From NCBI RefSeq assembly GCF_029144185.1, contig NZ_CP110232.1, positions 372,001-436,000 of the forward strand: a stretch of 64,000 nt of DNA, read 5' to 3'. The notes beneath the pieces are model-generated. The model ran no database searches. It was not told the DNA's origin and saw nothing but the letters and a program-made list of their open reading frames with translations. The position numbers were made by a program, and so were the translations under genes. The DNA comes from Vagococcus intermedius. Lineage in GTDB: Bacteria > Bacillota > Bacilli > Lactobacillales > Vagococcaceae. This document shows, piece after piece, positions 33,931-41,979 of the stretch; within the stretch, counting starts at the first letter, position 1; every line of letters begins with the position of its first letter.

Positions 33931-35097
33931 TTATTTTCTTAGGTAATGACGTTGATGACCGGTTAATTTTTCTAATATGATTGGGGCAGGGTCAGTGCTT
34001 GTAGGCAAGATAAAAGTAGAGCCATCTTTTGGTAATGAGCCACTGAATAACTCTTCATAGTCAGAGATACTTAATTCTGTACGTTCAGCCAATAATTGCT
34101 GATGTTCGCTACTTAAAAGCGCATCCTTAAAGTTAGGAGCAAGTCTCCCACTAAAGAATTCACCCACAGCACCCGAACCATAGCTAAATAGACCAATCCG
34201 TTGTCCTGCTTTTAAATTAGATTGATGATCCAATAATGAACATAGACCTAAATAAAGTGAACCAGTATAAATATTTCCAATTTCTTTTGTATAAAGGGTA
34301 CTGTGAGCATAGTTAGCTAATAAACGCTCAGATGTTTCATCTGTTTCAGATTCTAAGAGAGGGAGTAACGCTTTTTTTCCCATTTTAGAATATGGAAGAT
34401 GGAAACAAATAGCTTCAAAGTCTTCGAAAGTCAAGTTATTCCGTTTTGAATATTCTTCCCAAATATTTTTAAAAAAAGACATATAGACGTCATTTGAAAA
34501 CTTACCATCTACAATTGCTGTGTCTGAATAAGCGGGACGCCAAAAGTCAAATACATTTTCCGTCATAGCGACAGAGTCATCCTCGAGGATGAGAATACTA
34601 GGATTTGAACTAACTAACATAGCCACAGCACCGGCACCTTGTGTGACTTCACCAGCAGTGTTTAACCCATAACGAGCAATGTCAGAGCCAATTACTAAAA
34701 CTTTACGATCAGGATGTGATTTGATATAATCTCTAGCCATTAAAAGACCAGCAGTTGCCCCATAACAAGCTTGCTTAATTTCGATAGCTTTAGCAAATGG
34801 TTGAATACCTAATAATTGATGAATGTAAGTGGCACCAGATTTTGAATAATCAAAAGATGATTCTGTTCCTAAGATAACCATATCAATTAATTCAGCCTCT
34901 TCTTTTGACACAATAGGAAGAGCCGCATTAGCAGCAATCGATACTGTGTCTTGGCTTAAAGGATTGATTGCCATTTTATTTTGTCCAATCCCAATTGTAT
35001 ATTTATCAGGATCTGTCCCACGTGCTTCTGCAAGAGGAACTAAGTCAACATAGAGATTAGGTGTAAAAAAATGTAGTTTATCAATACCAATAGTCAT
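33931..35097 (-). CDS. mvaS: Hydroxymethylglutaryl-CoA synthase
   Basis: A 388-residue enzyme that condenses acetyl-CoA with acetoacetyl-CoA. The nucleophilic Cys is in IEIKQACYGATAGL; the His motif is FHLPYSKMGKKAL; GSGAVGEFF is conserved near residue 310. Length fits bacterial MvaS (about 383-390). ATG at 35097 follows AGTAGGA. First gene of the mevalonate operon, divergent from the ABC transporter operon. Confidence 0.96.
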   Translation of the reverse strand: MTIGIDKLHFFTPNLYVDLVPLAEARGTDPDKYTIGIGQNKMAINPLSQDTVSIAANAALPIVSKEEAELIDMVILGTESSFDYSKSGATYIHQLLGIQPFAKAIEIKQACYGATAGLLMARDYIKSHPDRKVLVIGSDIARYGLNTAGEVTQGAGAVAMLVSSNPSILILEDDSVAMTENVFDFWRPAYSDTAIVDGKFSNDVYMSFFKNIWEEYSKRNNLTFEDFEAICFHLPYSKMGKKALLPLLESETDETSERLLANYAHSTLYTKEIGNIYTGSLYLGLCSLLDHQSNLKAGQRIGLFSYGSGAVGEFFSGRLAPNFKDALLSSEHQQLLAERTELSISDYEELFSGSLPKDGSTFILPTSTDPAPIILEKLTGHQRHYLRK

Positions 35098-35358
35098 GGA
35101 TCATTCCTACTTTCGTTTAATTTATTTTGTAGCTAGTATAGCAAAGTTATCATTATAGAGTTTAACATATTGTAGAGAGATAAGTCATATCGATAAAATA
35201 TTTTAACTAATCTTTAAAAATAATTAGCTTTTTAAAGGTGAATAAAATAAAAAAAGCAGCTATAAAATAGAAATATTCGTGTATAATAGTTGTCGTGGTC
35301 AAGTCATAGTAAATAAATTTGTTTATTTATAAGGACGATAATTAGAGGGGATGAACGA

Positions 35359-36426
35359 ATGTCATATATAAAGTTGCATGATATTTCTAAAAAGTTTCAT
35401 GAAGAGCAAGCGTTAGGAAGGTTAAACCTCCTGATTGAAGAAGGGGAATTCGTGGCACTTGTCGGTCCGAGTGGGAGTGGCAAGAGTACCATGTTAGATA
35501 TTATTTGTGGGTTTGAACAAAGTGACAGTGGTTATGTGGCTATTGCGGGAAAAGATGTGACAGATTTGACACCAAAAGAACGAGACGTTGCGATGGTATT
35601 TCAAAATTATGCTTTGTTCCCCCATATGACAGTCGCTGAGAACTTAGCCTTTGGGATGAAAATTCGCAAGATAGCTAAAAAAGAGCGCCAAATGAAGGTA
35701 GCGGAAGTAGCAAATCTTTTATCTTTAAGTGAATATTTGAACAAGTATCCTAAAGAACTATCTGGAGGTCAAAAACAACGCGTAGCGTTAGGTCGTGCCA
35801 TTGTAAGAGAGCCCAAGTTATTTTTAATGGATGAACCACTTTCTAATTTAGATACAAGTTTAAGAGAGCAAATGAGTAGTGAAATAAAGAAATTACAGAA
35901 AGTTCTCTCCGTCACTACCTTATATGTAACACACTCACAAGATGAAGCGATGTTAATGGCAGATAAAATTGTAGTTTTAAATAAGGGCGTTATTCATCAA
36001 GTAGGCACGCCTCATCAAATATATCAACAACCGGCGGACTTATTTGTTGCAAGTTTTATAGGCAAACCAAAGATAAATTTAATCACTGGGTGTTGTCAAA
36101 ATGGGTCATTTAGTATTAAGAATCATTGCCTTGGAAAATTAAGTTATCCAGACAAATATGAAGGACAAGAACTTATCATCGGTATTCGAAGTGAACACAT
36201 TGAGGTCACAACTAATTTTAACGAGTGCCATGTCACTATTAATAATATAGCTTATCTTGGCCAAGAAACGTTGTATTATTTAGAAAATACTCACGGTTTA
36301 AAATTAACGGTAAGACAAATAAATCCATTAGTCCAGTCAGTCGGAGACGACTTATTCATTAAGTTCAATCTTGAAAAAGCGGTACTTTTTGATAAACAAA
36401 CAACTAAACGAATAGGAGAAGATTAG
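35359..36426 (+). CDS. ABC transporter ATPase (UgpC/PotA-like, with TOBE domain)
   Basis: A 355-residue nucleotide-binding subunit of an ABC importer. Walker A GPSGSGKST (near residue 36), signature LSGGQKQRVALGRA, Walker B LFLMDEPLSNLD, H-loop THSQDEAM. The C-terminal 110 residues form the TOBE regulatory domain typical of carbohydrate (CUT1), polyamine and ferric importers. ATG at 35359 follows AGAGGGGATG. It is the first gene of a six-gene unit in which genes overlap or nearly touch, so it should energise the permease pair downstream. Confidence 0.92.
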   Translation: MSYIKLHDISKKFHEEQALGRLNLLIEEGEFVALVGPSGSGKSTMLDIICGFEQSDSGYVAIAGKDVTDLTPKERDVAMVFQNYALFPHMTVAENLAFGMKIRKIAKKERQMKVAEVANLLSLSEYLNKYPKELSGGQKQRVALGRAIVREPKLFLMDEPLSNLDTSLREQMSSEIKKLQKVLSVTTLYVTHSQDEAMLMADKIVVLNKGVIHQVGTPHQIYQQPADLFVASFIGKPKINLITGCCQNGSFSIKNHCLGKLSYPDKYEGQELIIGIRSEHIEVTTNFNECHVTINNIAYLGQETLYYLENTHGLKLTVRQINPLVQSVGDDLFIKFNLEKAVLFDKQTTKRIGED

Positions 36427-36427
36427 C

Positions 36428-37708
36428 ATGAAAAAAATTTTAACAGGATTATTTATTACCTCAGCCTTATTAGGAGGGTGTGCTAAAAAGGCGACAGAGG
36501 AAAGTCAGTCTGAAAAAATTGGAGGAGAATTGACAGTTGTCACCAATCGGACTGATGCCGATAAATTATTTGAGAAAATTGAAAAAGGTTTTATTGAAAA
36601 GTACCCTGAAGTTAAGGATATAAAATGGGAAGCAGTTGCTGATTATGATAGTAATATTATGACCAGAATGACAAGTGATGATTATGGGGATGTTTTATTT
36701 GTACCCTTTTCAATGGCAGGTATGCCAAATGAATACCCTAATTATTTTGAATCATTAGGTAAAGTAGATGAGATGACGTCAGATTATTTAGATGTGACTG
36801 AAGCTGATTTTGAAGATAAGGTATATGGTTTGCCTACAGCTCTGAATTCTTTAGGAATTATTTATAACCAAGAGTTGTTTGATGAAGCGGGTATTAAAGA
36901 GGTGCCAACAACTGTTCCAACTTTTATTGAAGCCGCTAAGAAAATTAAGGCTAATACTGGCAGTACTCCTTTTTATACAAATTATCAAAGTGTAGCTATT
37001 TGGGCAGGGGCCTTAACATCGTTTGGGGGAGAGCAATTCAAATCAGCTACCTTAAAAGAGGGGGATGCTTTTGCTAAAGGGCAAGCAATCCGTCAAGTAA
37101 TGGACTTATTTTATGAGTTAGCTTCAAATAAGTTGATTGAAGAAGATCCGATAACCCTAGACTCACAAGCAGCACAACAAAAATTAGCCGAAGGTGAAAT
37201 CGCAATGCTAATGAGTGGTTCGCAAGATGTCATACCGATTCAAGCATTGGCTAAAGATAAGAAATCTAAAGCTATTAAAATAATGAATTTTCCAGTTGAA
37301 ACAAAAGGGAAAACAAGCTTACCTTTAGGTGCTTCAGGAGTAGTAGGAGTTAGTAATAAATCAGCTAATAAAACGACAGCCAGAGCCTTTCTAGATTACT
37401 TTATTTCAGGTGAAAGTGGCTATGCGGTGGATGCCAATGGTATGTCTCCCGTTAAGGCCGATTTGACGAAAGAACAGCAACAAACAATTGAAGACAGTAA
37501 TGTTATTTTGACGGTGGCAACTGAAAAACCAGAAGATGATGCCACATATAGTAAAATTGCTGAAGAAGCGGGAGTCGCTCGCTTAACTGATGTCTTACAA
37601 CAAGTCATCAATATTGGTCTATATCCAGAAAAAAATGAGCCATACACAGATTACGTTGCTTCATTAAGTAAAACATGGCAAGAGGCTGCTAAACTTCATG
37701 CTGAATAA
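36428..37708 (+). CDS. Extracellular solute-binding lipoprotein (family 1, sugar type)
   Basis: A 426-residue lipoprotein. The lipobox LLGGC puts the lipidated Cys at about residue 19. The mature protein has the two-lobe binding fold of the MalE/UgpB kind (YGLPTALNSLGIIYNQELFD, NFPVETKGKTSLPLGASGV). Substrate unknown; this family binds oligosaccharides, glycerol-phosphates and related molecules. ATG at 36428 lies one base after the ATPase stop and overlaps the next gene by 11 bases. Confidence 0.92.
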   Translation: MKKILTGLFITSALLGGCAKKATEESQSEKIGGELTVVTNRTDADKLFEKIEKGFIEKYPEVKDIKWEAVADYDSNIMTRMTSDDYGDVLFVPFSMAGMPNEYPNYFESLGKVDEMTSDYLDVTEADFEDKVYGLPTALNSLGIIYNQELFDEAGIKEVPTTVPTFIEAAKKIKANTGSTPFYTNYQSVAIWAGALTSFGGEQFKSATLKEGDAFAKGQAIRQVMDLFYELASNKLIEEDPITLDSQAAQQKLAEGEIAMLMSGSQDVIPIQALAKDKKSKAIKIMNFPVETKGKTSLPLGASGVVGVSNKSANKTTARAFLDYFISGESGYAVDANGMSPVKADLTKEQQQTIEDSNVILTVATEKPEDDATYSKIAEEAGVARLTDVLQQVINIGLYPEKNEPYTDYVASLSKTWQEAAKLHAE

Positions 37709-38588
37709 TATTAGTTTGCAGGGGAAAAGAGAAAGACGAGTTATTTTTTGCTTTCTCTTCTTTCCAGTAGTATTGTTATGTTTATTTGGCATTTGGCCAA
37801 TTGTTAATTTAATATATTTAAGTTTTACTTCGTGGAATGGCATAAGTGAATCAAAAGAATGGGTCGGGTTTGCTAATTATTTTAAAATTTTACAAGATCC
37901 AACATATTTGACTATCTTCAAAACAAACTTATATTATTTAGTATCGGGTTTGCTACAAATGGTTGTGGCTATGTATTTCGCTATTATTTTATCTTTTAAA
38001 ACATGGGGTCAGTCATTTTTTAGAGCCAGCTTTATTTTACCCTTACTAATTAGTGGGGTTGCTATTTCGATGATGTTTCGTTTGTTTTTTACTGGTGAGG
38101 GTGCGTTTGACCAACTTTTAACTTTTTTGGGGTTAGAGAAATTCATTGGGATGTGGCTAGGAGATCCAGAGCGAGTCAATTACACATTAGCAGGTATATC
38201 GCTGTGGCGGAATATTGGGAGAAGTTTTCTTTTGTATTTAGGAGCTATCCAAAGTATCGATCCGGCTTATTATAAGGTAGCTGAAATGGAAGGAGCAACG
38301 TTTTGGCATAAGGTAAGGTACATTATTTTACCTAATATCACAACGGTCTTGACGTTGGATTTTATTTTATTAACAATTGGCGTTGTATCTGTTTTTGAGA
38401 TGCCATTTATTTTAATGAATGGTTCAAACGGAACAGCTACTGTCTTAGTTAAGACGATGAAGTTAGCTTTTGATAATAAAAAATTTGGAATGGCAGCCAG
38501 TCTTTCAGTTTTATTAACCTTAGTTATTGCTTTGTTAACTATTATTCAACGTTATGTTGTTATTAAGAGAGAGAGGCGGCAGCTATGA
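37698..38588 (+). CDS. ABC transporter permease (MalF/UgpA-like)
   Basis: A 296-residue permease with about six membrane helices. The EAA loop that contacts the ATPase reads YYKVAEMEGATFWHKVRYII followed by LPN. The start codon lies inside the binding-protein gene and there is only a weak ribosome site, so translation is probably coupled. It pairs with the next permease. Confidence 0.92.
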   Translation: MLNNISLQGKRERRVIFCFLFFPVVLLCLFGIWPIVNLIYLSFTSWNGISESKEWVGFANYFKILQDPTYLTIFKTNLYYLVSGLLQMVVAMYFAIILSFKTWGQSFFRASFILPLLISGVAISMMFRLFFTGEGAFDQLLTFLGLEKFIGMWLGDPERVNYTLAGISLWRNIGRSFLLYLGAIQSIDPAYYKVAEMEGATFWHKVRYIILPNITTVLTLDFILLTIGVVSVFEMPFILMNGSNGTATVLVKTMKLAFDNKKFGMAASLSVLLTLVIALLTIIQRYVVIKRERRQL

Positions 38589-39412
38589 AACAGCTTGTTT
38601 TTAAATCACTGAAATATATCAGCTTGTTAACCTGGTTATGCATCATCTGTCTGCCTATAGTAACATTATTTTTAGGGTCTTTTATGACCCATGAGGAATT
38701 TTCGAAAGCATCGAGTTTAACCTTTCCAACTAGTTTCTTTTATTTAGAAAATTATCGGATTGCATGGCAAGAAGGCCAGATGTTACGTGGCTTTTTACTC
38801 ACATTTGTTTTACTGATATGTGGTGTGTTTGGAAGTGTTTTGGTAGGGTCGATGGTCGCCTATATATTAGCACGATTTAATTTTAAATTTAAAAAAGTCC
38901 TTGTTCTGCTATATTTTATTGTGTCCATGGTGCCGATGACAGTCTCACAAGTATCTACTTTTAAAATTGTGAGTAATTTGGGATTATACAATACTATCTG
39001 GGCACCAATTTTGTTGTATGTTGGTGCTGATGTCATGATGATTTATATTTATTTGCAGGGATTAGAAAAAATTCCGACAGAATTAGATAAGGTTGCAATT
39101 TTGGAAGGAGCTTCGTATTTTCAAGTCTACCGTCAAATAATTTTACCTTTGTTAAGACCAGCCACAGGAACGGTGATCATGCTAAAGGTAATTAGTATTT
39201 ACAATGATTTTTATTTGCCCTATCTCTATATGCCAAGTCAAAATTTAAATACCATTGCCACAACGCTTTATCGCTTTGTAGGTCCTAACCAAACAAGATG
39301 GGAAGTTATTTGTGCCTGTATTATTATTAGTATGGTGCCGATGATTTTATTATATTTAGTTTTACAAAAAAAGATTTATGAAGGATTAATGTCAGGGAGT
39401 GTCAAAGGATGA
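38585..39412 (+). CDS. ABC transporter permease (MalG/UgpE-like)
   Basis: A 275-residue permease with six membrane helices and the EAA loop LDKVAILEGASYFQVYRQII followed by LPL. Its ATG overlaps the previous stop (ATGA), as does the following gene, so the whole operon is translationally coupled. Confidence 0.92.
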   Translation: MKQLVFKSLKYISLLTWLCIICLPIVTLFLGSFMTHEEFSKASSLTFPTSFFYLENYRIAWQEGQMLRGFLLTFVLLICGVFGSVLVGSMVAYILARFNFKFKKVLVLLYFIVSMVPMTVSQVSTFKIVSNLGLYNTIWAPILLYVGADVMMIYIYLQGLEKIPTELDKVAILEGASYFQVYRQIILPLLRPATGTVIMLKVISIYNDFYLPYLYMPSQNLNTIATTLYRFVGPNQTRWEVICACIIISMVPMILLYLVLQKKIYEGLMSGSVKG

Positions 39413-40374
39413 TAAAAAAATTAATAAGCTGGCTAGTCGGCTTCCCAAAGAGAGCCTATACAGTAATGGAATTACGAACAGGCTTTGCAACAGGTTTGCC
39501 AATCTTAAGTAGCGGTCTATTCGGAGCTTATTTAGTCGGACACTTAAGAATAATTCCACTAGTATTATTTTTTATTTGTGGGTATAGTTTTAATATTGTG
39601 GCTAACGTGGCCAATGAGATTAGAGCCTATTTAAAAAATGAGGAAGATGATAAAACCTTGACAGAACATTTTGGAAGTGAGGGGCTAGTCCGAGGGGATG
39701 CTACGTTATTGGATGCTGTCTTAAACCTCTTAGGGGTGTTGGGCATTGGAGGCATCTCTGGCTTGGGATTGACCTGGTTGCTTAACAGTTGGCTATTACT
39801 AGTCTTAGGGATACTTGGGTTAGTCGCTGCGTTGACATACTCATTAGGACCTAAACCATATATTGTCTATCCTGTTGGAGAGTTTGTTTCAGGTCTGTTT
39901 GTCGGTGGGCTAAGTTCGTTATTGTCTAGTTGGATCCAAGTCGGTCAGTTGATTTTACCCAGTGTTTTATATGCGTGGATTTGTATGATGTTAACAGTAT
40001 TTTTAATGTCTACTAACAATACAGGTGACTATGAAAAGGATTTAGGCGTGAGGCGAACCTTACCTCATGTTATCGGTTTTCGTGCGTCAATTTTGATTAT
40101 TATCCCTGAGTTTATTACAGTACTAGTTGCGTGGGCTATGTTAGGACTTACCGTGATTCCTTGGTGGGTCTTTCTCATAGGCCTAATTATTTTTTATGTA
40201 CAGGGCTACAAGAGATGGTATCAAGCATATTATAAGATACAAAAAGTATATCCAGAGATGGGAAGGGAGTTTGGCCCACGTCCATTATTAGTGATTTATC
40301 ACTTTCATGGTTGGTTAACTTTTATCTTTTGGTTATTACTAATAAAGGAAAGTGGGAAATGGTTATGGCTATAA
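39409..40374 (+). CDS. UbiA-family prenyltransferase (MenA/DmkA-like), atypical first Asp motif
   Basis: A 321-residue protein with about eight to nine membrane helices. The second Asp-rich motif of UbiA prenyltransferases is intact (NNTGDYEKDLGVRRTLPHVIG, compare NN..DYE.D...GKRTL in MenA). The first motif, normally NDxxDxxxD, is degenerate here (NVANEIRAYLKNEEDD), so metal-diphosphate binding may differ. The family attaches prenyl chains to aromatic rings such as DHNA. It overlaps the upstream permease by four bases (ATGA) and the downstream gene by 16. A prenyltransferase inside a sugar-type ABC operon is unusual. The exact substrate is unknown; a quinone role is suggested by the family and the nearby flavin reductase. 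Confidence 0.8.
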   Translation: MIKKLISWLVGFPKRAYTVMELRTGFATGLPILSSGLFGAYLVGHLRIIPLVLFFICGYSFNIVANVANEIRAYLKNEEDDKTLTEHFGSEGLVRGDATLLDAVLNLLGVLGIGGISGLGLTWLLNSWLLLVLGILGLVAALTYSLGPKPYIVYPVGEFVSGLFVGGLSSLLSSWIQVGQLILPSVLYAWICMMLTVFLMSTNNTGDYEKDLGVRRTLPHVIGFRASILIIIPEFITVLVAWAMLGLTVIPWWVFLIGLIIFYVQGYKRWYQAYYKIQKVYPEMGREFGPRPLLVIYHFHGWLTFIFWLLLIKESGKWLWL

Positions 40375-41213
40375 TTAGATTGCATCAAAATAGAATCAAC
40401 CCATTGGTATTGCCGGTTATTTTGGCCAAAGAACTAGGATTTTTTGATAAAAGAAAGGTTGAAGTTGAGCTGCGTTTAGCAGATGATTTTGTTTTTCAAG
40501 GGAAAAATGAGTTTCTTTTGGGCGAAGTCGATGCAGTGATGGGTGATACAACCTTTTTCTTTTATTATTTGGAAGAAGGAAAGCAAGCCAAAATTACTTC
40601 TAACTTAACTAGAACGATTCAATTGGTCGATAATGGCATGACCGATGACGAGACAACTTTTGTGGTAGGTGTTAATCGTCGAGGTCTATTTCGCTTTTTT
40701 CAACAATATTTTATGCCAGAGCAATTAAAAAATGCTTCTTTAAAATGGTTAAATAATACCTATGAACGGATGGAAGCCATGCGAAAAGGTGAGATTAATA
40801 GTTTAGTTGCGATTGAACCTTTTATCGCAGATGTTCAAACTGAATTTAATAGCCGAGTTGTGTGGCACTCTAATCAAATTGAGCATTATTTTGTGATGTG
40901 GTGTTTTGATTCTCAATTTGTAGAAGAGAATCCACAAACGGTTAGACATTTTCATGAGGCTTTAGAAGAAGCATCTAGTTATTTTAATCAACTATCAGCT
41001 GAGGATAAAGTGATAACTTATCAAACTTATGCAAAAGTTCCACTAGCAAAAGCTGAAGCGATGAGTCAGTTTAATTTTGAAGAACAAAAAAATTATCAGA
41101 GTGACGATTTTAATCTGTGTCAAAAGTGGATGAAAGATGAAGGTGAAATTTCTCAGTTATATGAAGCGGAGAGATATATATTTGCAGGAATTGAGTCGAA
41201 AAAAGAACCTTAG
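40359..41213 (+). CDS. Periplasmic-binding-protein-fold protein without signal peptide
   Basis: A 284-residue protein resembling NMT1/ThiY-type type 2 periplasmic-binding-protein folds: an N-terminal IIRLHQNRINPLVLPVILAK stretch, then LGFFDKRKVEVELRLADD, and GEVDAVMGDTTFFFYYLEEG. The frame opens at 40311, but ATG at 40359, nine bases after AAAGGA, is the better start. Neither start gives a signal peptide or lipobox, so it is probably cytosolic. Cytosolic proteins of this fold include enzymes such as MqnA, MqnD and THI5/NMT1, alongside binding proteins. It is coupled to the UbiA gene by a 16-base overlap and ends in the terminator shared with the response-regulator gene. I do not assign a function. 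Confidence 0.75.
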   Translation: MVMAIIRLHQNRINPLVLPVILAKELGFFDKRKVEVELRLADDFVFQGKNEFLLGEVDAVMGDTTFFFYYLEEGKQAKITSNLTRTIQLVDNGMTDDETTFVVGVNRRGLFRFFQQYFMPEQLKNASLKWLNNTYERMEAMRKGEINSLVAIEPFIADVQTEFNSRVVWHSNQIEHYFVMWCFDSQFVEENPQTVRHFHEALEEASSYFNQLSAEDKVITYQTYAKVPLAKAEAMSQFNFEEQKNYQSDDFNLCQKWMKDEGEISQLYEAERYIFAGIESKKEP

Positions 41214-41236
41214 CCAGCGGCTAAGGTTCTTTTTTT
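41201..41236. terminator. Bidirectional terminator between ABC/UbiA operon and two-component genes
   Basis: AAAAGAACCTTAGCC, loop AGC, GGCTAAGGTTCTTTT, overlapping the stop codon of the upstream gene. Confidence 0.9.
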
Positions 41237-41979
41237 ATAAGTGAGTCATGGTATTTACGATAATAACTAGGCGTAAAACCAGTACGTTGTTTAAAAATAC
41301 GACTGAAATAGTGTTGATTAGGATAGCCGACTTTTTCACCTATTTCATGAATAGGATAAGCAATTGGTTCAAGCATCAAAAGTTCACAGGCTTTTCTAAT
41401 ACGTAATTCAGTTAGAAAATCATTAAAACTTTTCCCAAATTCCTGCTTCATTTGTTTACTAAGGTAAGAGGTATCTACAAATAAATCGGCTGCCACCATT
41501 GCTAAAGTTAAATCTTTTTTAGCATAATGTTCTTGAAGGTAGTTGGCAGCAGCTTGGCTCAAATTACGAGCTTTGGGAGGTGTTATTTTTTTAGGTAAAA
41601 GTTGTAACTGTTCTTCAACTTTTAGCAGTAACTGTTTCATATCTGACGGTGGTATCGGCTTAAGTAAATAATCAAATACTTGAAGATGAATGGCTTGTCT
41701 GGCATAACTAAAATCATCATACCCACTAATGACAACAACTAAAGTATTCGGAATTAGATATTTTAATTGTTTAATTAAGTCCAATCCGTTCATATCAGGT
41801 AAGTTAATGTCTGCAAAAATAACATCTGGTTTAGGTAGTGTTTTGGCATAAGCTAGTGCTTCATTAGCTGATTCAGCTTGTAAAATAGTGGTAAAAATAG
41901 TGGTGTTTTTTTTGACACTATTAGCCAAACCTCGACGAATAATAGGTTCATCATCAATAATTAAGAGGGTGAAAGTCAT
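41221..41979 (-). CDS. Response regulator, receiver + AraC-type DNA-binding domain (YesN-like)
   Basis: A 252-residue regulator. The receiver domain (1-120) has the acidic pair DDEP, the phosphorylatable Asp in VIFADINLPDMNGLDL (near residue 54), conserved Ser in VVISGYDD, and Lys in YLLKPI. The C-terminal AraC/XylS domain (about 150-250) ends with the second helix-turn-helix VGYPNQHYFSRIFKQRTGFT. ATG at 41979 overlaps the kinase stop by four bases and has AAGGAG upstream. It is the partner of the kinase and the likely controller of the flanking ABC/UbiA operon, the reductase, or both. Confidence 0.93.
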   Translation of the reverse strand: MTFTLLIIDDEPIIRRGLANSVKKNTTIFTTILQAESANEALAYAKTLPKPDVIFADINLPDMNGLDLIKQLKYLIPNTLVVVISGYDDFSYARQAIHLQVFDYLLKPIPPSDMKQLLLKVEEQLQLLPKKITPPKARNLSQAAANYLQEHYAKKDLTLAMVAADLFVDTSYLSKQMKQEFGKSFNDFLTELRIRKACELLMLEPIAYPIHEIGEKVGYPNQHYFSRIFKQRTGFTPSYYRKYHDSLIKKEP

